DNA of 64,000 bases from Stenotrophomonas maltophilia (GTDB lineage Bacteria > Pseudomonadota > Gammaproteobacteria > Xanthomonadales > Xanthomonadaceae), in NCBI RefSeq assembly GCF_900186865.1, contig NZ_LT906480.1, positions 2,808,001 through 2,872,000 of the forward strand. The letters are read 5' to 3'. The position numbers and the translations under genes were made by a program. Positions 1-8,117 of the stretch are shown piece by piece; positions within the stretch are counted from its first letter, which is position 1, and each line of letters begins with the position of its first letter. The notes under the pieces are model-generated. The model was not told the DNA's origin. It was given only the letters and a program-made list of their open reading frames with translations, and ran no database searches.

Positions 1-607
1 TCATCTGCTGACCCCGCAGAATTCCGCCTTCATCATCATCGACTACCAGCCGGTGCAGGTGAACTCCATCGCCTCGATGGACCGCCAGTTGCTGGTCAAC
101 AACATCGTCGGCACCGCCAAAGCCGCCGTCGCCTATGGTTTGCCGATCGTGCATTCGACGGTGAACGTCAAGACCGGCCTGAACAAGCCGCCGATTCCGC
201 AGCTGCGCAAGGTGCTGGGTGACTACCCCACCTACGACCGCACCACCATCAACTCCTGGGAGGACGTCGAGTTCCGCAAGGCGGTGGAAGCCACCGGCCG
301 CCGCAAGCTGATCATGACCGCGCTGTGGACCGAGGCGTGCCTGACTTTCCCGGCCCTGGATGCGTTGAAGGAAGGCTATGAGGTGTATGTGGTGGTCGAC
401 GCCGTCGGCGGCACCTCGCTGGCCGCGCACGATGCGGCGCTGCGCCGCATCGAACAGGCCGGTGGCCAGCTGATCAGCGTGCCACAGCTGTTCTGCGAGC
501 TGCAGCGCGACTGGGCCCGTTCGGAAACGGTGCCGGCCTTCATGAACCTCTTCATTGAAACCGGGGGTACGGCAGGCATCCAGTTCTCGTACGATCGTAC
601 CGAGTGA
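1..607 (+). CDS. isochorismatase-family (cysteine hydrolase) protein, 5' partial
   Basis: Hydrolase of the isochorismatase/nicotinamidase fold, closest in feel to the YcaC-like group. The reading frame is open to the left edge, so the true start lies outside the window. The catalytic triad is visible: an Asp in FIIIDYQ near the start, a Lys in GRRKLIM, and the nucleophilic Cys in TEACLTF (codon at 338-340). The hydrophobic strand EVYVVVDAVGG follows the Cys, as usual in this fold. The substrate cannot be told from sequence; members act on isochorismate, nicotinamide, ureas or carbamoyl compounds. A strong intrinsic terminator follows the stop, so it is probably the last gene of its transcript. 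Confidence 0.85.
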   Translation, partial: HLLTPQNSAFIIIDYQPVQVNSIASMDRQLLVNNIVGTAKAAVAYGLPIVHSTVNVKTGLNKPPIPQLRKVLGDYPTYDRTTINSWEDVEFRKAVEATGRRKLIMTALWTEACLTFPALDALKEGYEVYVVVDAVGGTSLAAHDAALRRIEQAGGQLISVPQLFCELQRDWARSETVPAFMNLFIETGGTAGIQFSYDRTE

Positions 608-613
608 TTGGAT

Positions 614-645
614 GGCGGCGCCGGTCCTGGCCGGCGCCGCCTTTT
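614..645 (+). terminator. intrinsic terminator after the isochorismatase-family gene
   Basis: Perfect 11-bp GC stem (614-624 pairs with 631-641), 6-nt loop, then TTTT at 642-645. It begins 6 bp after the stop codon. This is the clearest rho-independent terminator in the window. Confidence 0.85.
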
Positions 646-651
646 GGAGCA

Positions 652-668
652 GTCGAGCATGGCTCGAC
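652..668. repeat. SMAG-type palindrome
   Basis: GTCGAGC-ATG-GCTCGAC, a 7-bp perfect stem between the terminator and the OsmC gene. It belongs to the short palindrome family that recurs throughout the window. Confidence 0.6.
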
Positions 669-691
669 GCCACAGATAGATGGAGAACGTG

Positions 692-1090
692 ATGGCCTAC
701 GCACGCATTGTTTCAACCGCCGACAACTACCTGCACCACATCAGCAATGGCACATTCGCTGTGGATGCGGACGAGCCCGCCTCACTGGGCGGCCAGGGCA
801 AGGGCTTCGCACCGTTCGACCTGTACCTGGCCTCGCTGGCGGCGTGCACCGCCATCACCCTGCGCATGTACGCGCAGCGCAAGGGCTGGAAACTGGGCGA
901 GTTCCATGCCGAGCTGCGTTCGGAACGTGACGCGGATGGTCGCTTCCATGTGCACCGCGTGCTGCATGCCAGCGCCGAGCTGAGCGATGCGCAGTGGCAG
1001 CGGTTGCTGGAGGTGGTGGAAAAGACCCCGGTGACCCTGGTGATGCGCGAGGGTGCGCGCATCACCAGTGAGCGTGGGGCTGCAGCGTAA
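692..1090 (+). CDS. OsmC/Ohr-family protein
   Basis: OsmC-like protein of 132 residues, a family that reduces organic or inorganic hydroperoxides with a Cys pair. The conserved core FAPFDLYLASLAACTA carries the first Cys (codon 844-846). The position where classical OsmC/Ohr has its second Cys reads EKTPVTLVMREG with no Cys, so this is a one-cysteine member and two-Cys peroxidase chemistry should not be assumed. An ATG at 680 is in frame, but the ATG at 692 has GGAG six bases upstream and was preferred. It stands alone between a terminator and a SMAG repeat. Confidence 0.85.
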   Translation: MAYARIVSTADNYLHHISNGTFAVDADEPASLGGQGKGFAPFDLYLASLAACTAITLRMYAQRKGWKLGEFHAELRSERDADGRFHVHRVLHASAELSDAQWQRLLEVVEKTPVTLVMREGARITSERGAAA

Positions 1091-1092
1091 CC

Positions 1093-1121
1093 CCATCCAC
1101 GCATGGCGTGGATCTACTGTA
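1093..1121. repeat. SMAG-type palindrome (ATCCACGC family)
   Basis: Imperfect palindrome ATCCACGC-ATG-GCGTGGAT followed by CTACTGTAG, just after the OsmC stop. The same core is iterated eight times at 10585-11350. It lies between convergent genes and may act as a bidirectional transcription end. Confidence 0.7.
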
Positions 1122-1132
1122 GAGGCGAAAGC

Positions 1133-1462
1133 TCAGCGCCGTGAATGCAGCACGGTGCGCTGGCGCATCGCGTTGAATTCCTGCTCCACCTGCTGGATGT
1201 CTTCGGCCTGGAAACCGGCCGCATCCAGCAGCTGGTCGGCGGCAGCGGCGGCCAGCGGATCATCGTCACGCTGGCGCCAGCAGCGCGCCGGCAGGAAATA
1301 GCCCACCTCGCTGCGCCCGCGCATGATCACCACCGGCCGGCCTGCATACAGCAGGAACTCGGCCAGGTGCTGGCGCAGGCCCTCGACGGAAACATAGGCC
1401 GGCCCAACACCCAGCATCTGGCTGGACGGTTCGGGACTCTCGAACAGCTTGCGACGGCTCAT
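1133..1462 (-). CDS. Phd/YefM-like protein (PhdA-type), no toxin partner
   Basis: Small protein of 109 residues. Its first 50 residues have the layout of the prevent-host-death (Phd/YefM) antitoxin fold: VSVEGLRQHLAEFLLYAG, then PVVIMRGRSEVGYFLPA. The acidic tail ends in a possible helix with no recognisable toxin-binding motif. The start at 1462 has AGGAGTGG immediately upstream (minus strand). No toxin-sized ORF follows, so it is not a standard toxin-antitoxin pair. It ends the pdtB-exbB-exbD-tonB-porin run, 97 bp after the porin. In P. aeruginosa a Phd-family gene (phdA) sits inside the equivalent pdtA-pdtB locus, which suggests a regulatory role here. Two longer Phd-like genes lie at 33674-34930. 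Confidence 0.7.
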   Translation of the reverse strand: MSRRKLFESPEPSSQMLGVGPAYVSVEGLRQHLAEFLLYAGRPVVIMRGRSEVGYFLPARCWRQRDDDPLAAAAADQLLDAAGFQAEDIQQVEQEFNAMRQRTVLHSRR

Positions 1463-1505
1463 CCACTCCTCCTTTTGAACAACGCGTGGTCTCCTTTCCT
1501 TAGAC

Positions 1506-1523
1506 GGGCGCATCGCTGCGCCC
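1506..1523. other. short hairpin between porin and Phd-like genes
   Basis: GGGCGCA-TCGC-TGCGCCC, a perfect 7-bp stem with a 4-nt loop. Neither strand has a following T-run, so it is not a classical terminator. It could stabilise the porin mRNA 3' end or attenuate the downstream Phd-like gene. Confidence 0.4.
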
Positions 1524-1559
1524 CCGCCACGCACTACGTGATCCGCATCACGCCGCCAC

Positions 1560-3305
1560 TCAGAAGCCGGTGTTGAACTCCAGCTGGAACACGTCGATCG
1601 ACAGCGGCGCACCGGACACTTCCTTGGCCGCCATCCACTTGCCGCTGATCCAGCTGCGCGCGTCCAGCGCGTAGGCACCGCCCACGTAGTAGCCGCGGGC
1701 GTTGGTACCGCCCAGGTGGAAGTTCGGATCGTTGTAGCCGTCCGGCAGCGCATCGGCCTCGATGTGCTTGTAGCCCAGCAGCGCCTGCCACTGACCCTTC
1801 TCCTTCAGCTCGGTGGCTCCGAAGGTGGCCTGCACCATCCAGGCGGTGTCGCCGCTGCGGAAGGTGTCGATGCTGGCGGTACCGCCGGCGCCGTAGTTGT
1901 TGACGATGCCGTTCTGGGCGCGGCTGAACATGGCCTGCTTGTCGTAGGCCAGGTTGCGGATGTAATCGCCGTCCAGGCGCAGACCGACGCCCTGTGCCAG
2001 CTGCGTGTCCCAACGCAGGTTCAAGGTAGCCAGGCGGAAGGCCGAGGCCAGGCCGACGTACTGCGGGGTCGGCGTGTTGGCCGGGTCCAGCGGATTGCGC
2101 GCGATGTCGCGGATCAGCATCAGGGTGTTGCCCTTCTGCATGAACGCCGGGCGCGACCAGTCGGTGTCACAGCCCACCGCACCCGCGTACAGGGCGCACG
2201 GTGAGGACAGGCGGCCGCTGATGTTCTTGAAGTCGTAGTAGCCCAATGCAGCGCGCAACGTATTCTCGTCATTGAAGCGCCAGTTCACACCTACCTGGGC
2301 ACCGGACAGCCACTTGTTCTCGTTCGGAGTCTTGACCTTGCTCTGGCTCGGCGAGCTGTCGGAGGTGTACTCCAGCGGCACCACCGCGAGGTTGCCGAAC
2401 AGGTCGAGGTCGCCATCGTCGAAGTCATACTTCAGGTTCGCGGCCAGGCCATCGAAGTTGAGGTCGTTGGAGAACAGCGTGTCGCTGGTCCAGAACGGAT
2501 TGCCGAAGCGGCCGCCGCGCACCGTCACCCAGTCAGCCGGGCTGTAGGCCAGCCAGGCCTGGTCCAGCCACACGTCCTTCTTGCTCAGGCCGCCACCCAG
2601 CTGCTCGGTGGTCGACACCGGGCCATTGCTGCTGCCGCTGGCCAGGCGCACGCCGGCCGTGGTGTGCTGGCCAATGGTTGCCTCGATGCCCAGGCGGGCG
2701 CGGATGCGCCACAGGTTGCGGCGGTCCTGGCGGGTGTTCAGCAGTGGCGGCAGCTGCAGGTTGGTGTTGGTGTTGGTGTCGAAGCCGTTGCCGGAATTGA
2801 TCGACGACCAGTTGCTCACGATGTCGCTGTTGCGTTCGGAGAAGAAGCGCGACTCGCTGCGCACGCGCATGTCACCGGTGACCTTGATTCGCTTGGTCCA
2901 TTCGGCCACTTCGTTCGGTGCCGCCCAGCCTTCCGACCTGGCCTGCGCCATCACGTCCTGGCGCACTTCGTCACGAATGCCGTCGCGCACGCTCTGCGGC
3001 ACGTAGGGCACGCGCACGTCGCCAGCCTCCAGGGCCACGCCACCGCTGGCGGCCGAAGGTGCGGTGGCTGCACCGCGCTGGGCGGCCGCTGCTTCAGCCT
3101 CGGCCTGCACCAGCAATGCCTGGCCGTCTTCGGGCTTCAGCGCGCCGCTGGCGATCAGGCCCTTGATCAGCTTGACCATGGTCGTTTCGGCGGCCATCGC
3201 ACCGGCCGGGGCGGCCAGGCTGAGCAGCACGGCGCAGCACAGCAGCGCCCGTCGGGCCGGCCGCGGGCGGCGGGAGTCGGTTCGTGCGCGGACGTGGTCG
3301 TTCAT
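1560..3305 (-). CDS. putative outer-membrane porin
   Basis: 581 residues with a signal peptide (basic stretch, hydrophobic ALLCCAVLLSLAAPAGAMA, likely cut before AE). A soluble N-terminal segment of about 100 residues includes a coiled/Ala-rich part. From about residue 130 there are alternating amphipathic strands (MRVRSESRFF, WRIRARLGIEA, WVTVRGGRFGNPF) ending in the C-terminal Phe (EFNTGF) expected of a barrel inserted by BAM. It resembles the 'putative porin' family. The ATG at 3305 was chosen over in-frame starts at 3317 and 3335 because it has GAGA at proper spacing. It follows tonB by 42 bp and belongs to the pdtB-exbB-exbD-tonB run; a porin gene holds the equivalent place after tonB4 in P. 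aeruginosa. The solute is unknown. Confidence 0.8.
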   Translation of the reverse strand: MNDHVRARTDSRRPRPARRALLCCAVLLSLAAPAGAMAAETTMVKLIKGLIASGALKPEDGQALLVQAEAEAAAAQRGAATAPSAASGGVALEAGDVRVPYVPQSVRDGIRDEVRQDVMAQARSEGWAAPNEVAEWTKRIKVTGDMRVRSESRFFSERNSDIVSNWSSINSGNGFDTNTNTNLQLPPLLNTRQDRRNLWRIRARLGIEATIGQHTTAGVRLASGSSNGPVSTTEQLGGGLSKKDVWLDQAWLAYSPADWVTVRGGRFGNPFWTSDTLFSNDLNFDGLAANLKYDFDDGDLDLFGNLAVVPLEYTSDSSPSQSKVKTPNENKWLSGAQVGVNWRFNDENTLRAALGYYDFKNISGRLSSPCALYAGAVGCDTDWSRPAFMQKGNTLMLIRDIARNPLDPANTPTPQYVGLASAFRLATLNLRWDTQLAQGVGLRLDGDYIRNLAYDKQAMFSRAQNGIVNNYGAGGTASIDTFRSGDTAWMVQATFGATELKEKGQWQALLGYKHIEADALPDGYNDPNFHLGGTNARGYYVGGAYALDARSWISGKWMAAKEVSGAPLSIDVFQLEFNTGF

Positions 3306-3347
3306 CACGGTTCTCATCGAAAGAAGGGAAATCACGGAGGTCGGGAA

Positions 3348-4049
3348 TCAGGCCCCGGGCCGGCGGCCCTGGATCAGCACGCGGGCGGGGAAATCAAGCG
3401 ACGCTGGGGGTGCCTGGTCGACCTTGCCGATGCGACGCAGTGCATCGAGCACGGCCGCGTCGGCCTCCTCGTTGCCACTGCCACGCACCAGTTCGACCTT
3501 TTCCAGGCGGCCGTCGTTGGCCAGCCACACATTCACCTGCAGCTGGAACGCCAGGCGCTTGACCTTGTCGTCGCGCGAGATCGCCTGCTGCATCAGGTAG
3601 CCCAGGTAGCGGCCGTAGGTAGCGTTGCCGGCGCCACCACGGCCAACGCCGGACGAACCGCCGCCACTGCCGGACTGGATACCGAAGTTGTCACCACCGG
3701 CCTGCGCATCGGCATTCATCGTTACCGGGTCGGCGTTGTCCGGGGTCGGGGTCGGCTCTTCGGCCGGCGTCGGCTGATCCAGCGGCTCCGGCTCGGGAAT
3801 GGCCTCTTCCGGCGGCGTTTCGGGTTCCGGCGGCTTTTCCGGTGGCGGCGGCGGCGGCGGAGGGGGCGGCGGCAGCGCCAGCATCGGCGGCTGCACCACC
3901 GGCCGACGGGTACTGGCAGTGTCCCTGAACAGCATCCACCACACGGCGATGCCGAGCACCAGCAACGCGGCCAGCACCAGCGCGACGGTCACCAGCAACT
4001 GGCGACCGCGCATACCGAGCTCCGGCCGAGGGGGTTGATGGGCCGTCAT
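3348..4049 (-). CDS. tonB: TonB-like energy transducer
   Basis: 233 residues. One membrane anchor near the N-terminus (LLVTVALVLAALLVLGIAVWW), then a periplasmic Pro-rich spacer with an eleven-Pro run (coded by the GGC/GGA-rich tract around 3843-3872) and PE/EP repeats to about residue 105. A Gly/Ser linker and a C-terminal domain from about 140 (VKRLAFQLQVNVWLANDG...VELVRGSGN) match the TonB C-terminal fold. It would carry proton-motive energy from ExbB-ExbD to an outer-membrane receptor. exbD ends 3 bp before its start. By position it matches tonB4 of the P. aeruginosa locus. No TonB-dependent receptor lies in the window; the VreA-like protein has only the signalling domain. Confidence 0.9.
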   Translation of the reverse strand: MTAHQPPRPELGMRGRQLLVTVALVLAALLVLGIAVWWMLFRDTASTRRPVVQPPMLALPPPPPPPPPPPEKPPEPETPPEEAIPEPEPLDQPTPAEEPTPTPDNADPVTMNADAQAGGDNFGIQSGSGGGSSGVGRGGAGNATYGRYLGYLMQQAISRDDKVKRLAFQLQVNVWLANDGRLEKVELVRGSGNEEADAAVLDALRRIGKVDQAPPASLDFPARVLIQGRRPGA

Positions 4050-4052
4050 GCC

Positions 4053-4466
4053 TCAGCCCTGCGCCTTGCCGGTGACCAGGCCGACCTGGGCCAGCTCCAG
4101 CCGCCGCAGCAGGTCCAGCACCTCGACCACGCGGGCGTACTGCACCTGCGCATCACCGCGCACGATCACCGGGAAATCCGGCGTGGTCGCGCGCTCGGTG
4201 CGCAGCCGGTCTTCCAGTTCGGCCATCGTCACCGGGTAGGCATCCAGGAACACCTGTCCACTGGGGTCGATGGTGATCGCCTTGGTCTTCGGCTTCTCCA
4301 GCGCGACGCTGTTGCTGGCCTTCGGCAGGTTGACCTCGATGCCGGGGATGGAGGCGTTGCTGGTCAGGATGAAGATCACCAGCACCACCAGCAGCACGTC
4401 GACGAAGGGCGTCACGTTGATGCCCTTCTCGCGCTTCTTGATGCCGAACTTCGCCTTCTGGCCCAT
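4053..4466 (-). CDS. exbD: biopolymer transport protein ExbD
   Basis: 137 residues: basic cytoplasmic N-terminus (KFGIKKREKG), the conserved INVTPFVDVLLVVLVIF with the membrane Asp that carries protons, then a periplasmic domain with VIVRGDAQVQYARVVEVLDLL. Length and motif are standard for ExbD/TolR. The ATG at 4466 gives a normal N-terminus; upstream in-frame sequence lacks ExbD features. It lies 10 bp after exbB and 3 bp before tonB, so the three should be made together in a TonB motor. Confidence 0.93.
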   Translation of the reverse strand: MGQKAKFGIKKREKGINVTPFVDVLLVVLVIFILTSNASIPGIEVNLPKASNSVALEKPKTKAITIDPSGQVFLDAYPVTMAELEDRLRTERATTPDFPVIVRGDAQVQYARVVEVLDLLRRLELAQVGLVTGKAQG

Positions 4467-4476
4467 GGTGCGCCCC

Positions 4477-6261
4477 TCAGCCCTGGACCGCGGCCGGGCC
4501 GCGCCCGTCCTGCTCTTCGGCCAGGCGTGCGGCGAACTCGTCGATGAACACCGCCATGTCCGCGCCGATCGCTTCGGCACGCGCGCCCAGGTAGTTGTAG
4601 CCGAACAGCGCCGGGATCGCGACGCCGAGGCCGGCAGCGGTACACAGCAGCGCCGCCGCCATGCCGGGCGCCACCGAATCGATGTCCACCGCGCCAGCCA
4701 TCGCCGCCACCACGAACACCAGCATGATGCCGATCACGGTACCGAACAGGCCCACGTACGGCGCACCTTCGATGGTGGTCGACAGCCAGTTCATGCGCCG
4801 CGCCATCGCTTCCTGCTCGCGCACCATCACCGCATCCATCGAGGCGCGGATCGCCGCAATGGTGGCACCACTGAGATAGCCACTATTGCCGTCCCGCTGG
4901 TGGCGCTGCTGCATTTCATCGATGGCCACCTGGTAGATGCGCCACAGCGAACCGTCGTGCATCGCGGTGGGTGCCTTGCCCTGGCGGTCCATGTCGGACA
5001 GGGTGCGCAGCGGCACACCCGACAGCTTGCCGAAGCTCTCGGTGAACACTGCATTGGCCTTGCTGGTACGGCCAAAGTGCCGCCCCTTGGCGATCATGAT
5101 CGCCCACGACAGCAGCATCATCAGGCCGAGGATGGCGACCACCACCCAGGCGTCGAACGGCATCGCCTTGAGGATGAAGGCGAAGTGGCTCTGCCCGGCG
5201 GACTGCTCGTCGGCGCCGTAGCTGATCAGGCGCGAGTCGGCGCCCTGCGCGGTGGCATCGGCCAGCAGCAGCGCGGCCGGACGTGCCACGCGCGAGATAC
5301 GCAGCTCATCCAGCGCGCCTTCGAAGCTGGCCAGCGGCTGCACCGCGCCCGGCACATCGGCGCCCACCACCGGCGCGGTGGTCAGCGCCGGCAGCTCGCC
5401 GCTCAGCTGGGCGACCACGCGGCCATTGAGGTACAACTGCAGTGCGCCCTTCTCTGCGGTCAGCGCCACATGCGCCCACTGCCCTTCCGGAACCGGCTGC
5501 GCCGGCGTGCTGCGCTGGCCATTGAGCTGCACGAACGGCACCCGGTTTTCGATGCCCAGCACCAGTTCGGACGCACCGTCGCGACGCGCGTAGATCGCCT
5601 GTGCAGCGTTGTTGCTGCCTGGCTTAATCCAAGCCGAAACAGTGAGCGGCGCGCCCGCCTCCTGCGCAAGCGATGCGCTGGCCGGCAGCGACAGCGGGGC
5701 TGCACCCAACTGAACGCCGCGGCCGATCACCGAGCCTTCCGATGGCGGCACCACGGCACCGGCATTGTTGCCATAAGCGGTGGTGTCGCGTGCCGGCGCA
5801 TTGGCCTCGGCGAAGTGGTAGACCAGCGTATAGTCCGGATCGAACACCTGCTGGCCGTTGCCGCTGGCGGGGGCCTTTTCATTGCCGTAGTACATCCAGA
5901 TCGTCTGCGGTGCCGCAGCGCTGACCGCCGGCACGTCCACCCAGACCAGGGCCAGGCCCAGCTTGGGATCGAACTGTTCGATCTGGTGGGCCAGCACGGT
6001 GCGGCCATCACCCGAGACAAAGCGCAGGTCGTTGCCCGCATCCTGGGTGCCGTCGAAGCCGAAGTTGCCGGTGTGCAGGCGCAGCAGCAGCGGCGTGCGA
6101 CCCGGATCACCGGCCAGGCCCGCGCCCTGCGGGCCGGCGTCGACAGTGATCGGCTTGCGGTACTTCCATTCGGCCTGCCACCAATTGGCATCGGCCGCAG
6201 CGGCCGGCAGCGCAACCAGCGCGGCCAGCAGCAACAACACTCGGGAAAGCAAACGGTCCAT
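4477..6261 (-). CDS. exbB: ExbB proton-channel subunit fused to a periplasmic DUF2341-LamG region
   Basis: 594 residues, more than twice a normal ExbB. The start at 6261 has GGAGA upstream and opens a clean signal peptide (LLSRVLLLLAALVALPAAAA). Residues about 25-150 look like a DUF2341 domain (WWQAEWKYRKPITVDAG; TIWMYYGNE). About 160-340 form a LamG/concanavalin-like jelly roll (LVYHFAEA; LTVSAWIKPGS; WAHVALTAEKGALQLYLNG; ALDELRISRVARP). The last 220 residues are a MotA/TolQ/ExbB channel with three membrane segments (AWVVVAILGLMMLLSWAIMI; YVGLFGTVIGIMLVF; AAGLGVAIPALFGYNYL). A lectin-like sensor thus sits on the periplasmic side of the motor. It lies between pdtB (38 bp) and exbD (10 bp), as exbB2 does in P. 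aeruginosa. Confidence 0.85.
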   Translation of the reverse strand: MDRLLSRVLLLLAALVALPAAAADANWWQAEWKYRKPITVDAGPQGAGLAGDPGRTPLLLRLHTGNFGFDGTQDAGNDLRFVSGDGRTVLAHQIEQFDPKLGLALVWVDVPAVSAAAPQTIWMYYGNEKAPASGNGQQVFDPDYTLVYHFAEANAPARDTTAYGNNAGAVVPPSEGSVIGRGVQLGAAPLSLPASASLAQEAGAPLTVSAWIKPGSNNAAQAIYARRDGASELVLGIENRVPFVQLNGQRSTPAQPVPEGQWAHVALTAEKGALQLYLNGRVVAQLSGELPALTTAPVVGADVPGAVQPLASFEGALDELRISRVARPAALLLADATAQGADSRLISYGADEQSAGQSHFAFILKAMPFDAWVVVAILGLMMLLSWAIMIAKGRHFGRTSKANAVFTESFGKLSGVPLRTLSDMDRQGKAPTAMHDGSLWRIYQVAIDEMQQRHQRDGNSGYLSGATIAAIRASMDAVMVREQEAMARRMNWLSTTIEGAPYVGLFGTVIGIMLVFVVAAMAGAVDIDSVAPGMAAALLCTAAGLGVAIPALFGYNYLGARAEAIGADMAVFIDEFAARLAEEQDGRGPAAVQG

Positions 6262-6299
6262 GCGAAGGGTCTCCGGAGAACGCATGTTCAAGGGAAGGG

Positions 6300-7925
6300 T
6301 CAGTAACTGGTGCTGATGTTGAAATGCAGGCGTGGGTCGTCCTTGCGCGTGACCGGGCCATCGGCATACGGCCAGGCGTAGTCCAGACGAAGTTGGAGGT
6401 GTTCACCCAGGCGCAGCTGCGCGCCCAGACCGACCGAGGCCAGGTTGTACTTGTCGCGCTGTTCGGGCAGCGGCTGGCGCAGGCGCAGGTAGGCCGCGTC
6501 GGCAAAGCTGTAGACACGCAGGTCGGTGCCGCTCCACAGCGACCACGCAGGCGTGCGCCATTCCAGGCTGGCCAGGCCGCCGTAATCGCCGATCGCCTCG
6601 GCCGACAGATAGCCGCGCACGGTGTACATGCCACCGGCGGCGAACTGCTCGGCCGACACCAGCGGCGCATCGGTCACCTGCAACGAGCCGCGTGCATACC
6701 ACTGCCAGTCGCTGCTGAACGTGCGCGTGTTGGCGACGTCCGCCTTGAACGCGACGAAACTGGGGTCTGCCCAGTAGCGCTTCTGCCCGAACCCGATGGC
6801 ATCACTGCCATAGCCGAACAGACGACGGGTACCGGCCACCAGCTGCGTGTTGATACTCAACTGATCCTTCTCGCCCTGGCGCACACCGACAAACCCCAGG
6901 GTGATCGGCGCGTACTTCAGCGGCGTCTTCAGGCTCTCCTTGCCCATCTGCGTGTCTTCCTCGGTGTCCTTGAAGTCCACGCCGAGGCTGAGCTGGCGCC
7001 ACCACTGGCTGCTGCCGGCCAGTCGATAGTTGAGCTTGAGACCGATCGAATGGCCGTTGCCGATCACATTGGTTCCGGTGCCGGTACCGACCTGTCCGCC
7101 CGCGTTCAGCACGCGGCTGTCGGACTTGTAGCCGGAGGCTTCCAGGCTCCACGGCGTGCCTTCGAACGGCATCGTGTACGAGGCCGAGAACACCTTGGCC
7201 TGCTTTGTATCTTCCGGCGCCAGGTACACGCCGATGTTGGCGCTGTGCCCCCGCTTCCACAGGTTGTCGTAGGCCAGCGACGCACTCAGGCGCAGCTTCT
7301 CGGTGTCTGCGCTGTGGTCGTTGTTGATTGACGCGCCGGCACGCCACGGCGACTTCTCTTCGACCTGCAGGTCCACATCCATCGTGCCCGGCACCTGGCC
7401 TTCGCGCACCAGCGGCATCACCTGGCGACGCCCGCCCTCATTCAGTGCGGTCAGTTCCTTCTGCGCCTGGTCGAAGTCCGGCACCTTGCCCTCGGCGAGT
7501 GCCGGTACGCGTTCGAGGATGCGTTCGGGCGATTCGTGCTTCGTCCCCACGACCCGCAGCTGGCCAATCGGTGTCTGCTGTACCTTCAGCAGCACCACGC
7601 CACCGCTGACCTGCTGCTCGGGCAGCTCCACGTAGACCGACTGGTAGCCCGCCTGCTGGTACAGCGCATTGACGGCATCGCGTGCCTTCTCGACATCGGC
7701 CAGGGTCTTTCCCGGTCCGAGGAAGGGCTCGACCGCGCGTTCGATCTGGCGCGGATCGAGCACGGTGTTGCCTCGCACGATGTACTCATTGATGTTCACG
7801 CTGGGCGCGGGCGCCGCCTCCTGCGCGAACAGCGGCAGCGGCAGCGCCGCCAGGGCCAGCACCAGCGGATGCAGGCGCAGCGGGAGGCGGACGGCTCGGC
7901 ACGGAACAGGAGTCATCGAAGGCAT
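6300..7925 (-). CDS. pdtB: two-partner secretion transporter (TpsB, ShlB/FhaC/HecB family), PdtB-like
   Basis: 541 residues. Signal peptide (LHPLVLALAALPLPLFAQ), then two POTRA-like domains at about 45-205 (VNINEYIVRGNTVLDPRQI; GQLRVVGTKHESPERIL), then a beta-barrel. The FhaC-family signature YTVRGYLS (VRGY of the conserved L6 loop) lies near residue 430, and the C-terminus ends in an aromatic residue (STSY). It should export the giant TpsA encoded at 11396-23779, although the two genes are 3.5 kb apart with T2SS genes between. A candidate Pho box lies 77 bp upstream. It heads a run with exbB, exbD, tonB and the porin, as in the P. aeruginosa pdtB locus. No clear Shine-Dalgarno was seen at either of the two nearby ATGs. 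Confidence 0.88.
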   Translation of the reverse strand: MPSMTPVPCRAVRLPLRLHPLVLALAALPLPLFAQEAAPAPSVNINEYIVRGNTVLDPRQIERAVEPFLGPGKTLADVEKARDAVNALYQQAGYQSVYVELPEQQVSGGVVLLKVQQTPIGQLRVVGTKHESPERILERVPALAEGKVPDFDQAQKELTALNEGGRRQVMPLVREGQVPGTMDVDLQVEEKSPWRAGASINNDHSADTEKLRLSASLAYDNLWKRGHSANIGVYLAPEDTKQAKVFSASYTMPFEGTPWSLEASGYKSDSRVLNAGGQVGTGTGTNVIGNGHSIGLKLNYRLAGSSQWWRQLSLGVDFKDTEEDTQMGKESLKTPLKYAPITLGFVGVRQGEKDQLSINTQLVAGTRRLFGYGSDAIGFGQKRYWADPSFVAFKADVANTRTFSSDWQWYARGSLQVTDAPLVSAEQFAAGGMYTVRGYLSAEAIGDYGGLASLEWRTPAWSLWSGTDLRVYSFADAAYLRLRQPLPEQRDKYNLASVGLGAQLRLGEHLQLRLDYAWPYADGPVTRKDDPRLHFNISTSY

Positions 7926-8001
7926 CGCGTCGTATCGAAGGAAAGGGCCATGGAGCGGCGCGTGGGTCTACCAACAGGACGTGTACGTCGCGTCAAAACC
8001 G

Positions 8002-8019
8002 CCAACAGTTTTGTGACAG
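8002..8019 (-). promoter_or_regulatory. candidate Pho box upstream of pdtB
   Basis: On the minus strand this reads CTGTCAC-AAAA-CTGTTGG: two 7-bp direct repeats 11 bp apart, as in the PhoB consensus CTGTCAT-N4-CTGTCAY (7/7 and 4/7 matches). It lies 77 bp upstream of the pdtB start in the correct orientation. It overlaps a separate perfect inverted repeat TGACAG-CA-CTGTCA at 8014-8027, which could equally be a dimeric operator serving the divergent gene at 8118. Confidence 0.5.
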
Positions 8020-8117
8020 CACTGTCATCTTTTGACGGCACCGCAACGCACGCAGGCGGACCCTGCCTTCTCCACACGTCTTCATTGCAGAACGTCGATT
8101 GCTGCGGAAGATTCGAG

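Noticed and set aside
1506..1523. Rho-independent terminator after the porin gene
   Set aside because: A good hairpin, but neither strand has a U-tract; kept only as a structural note.
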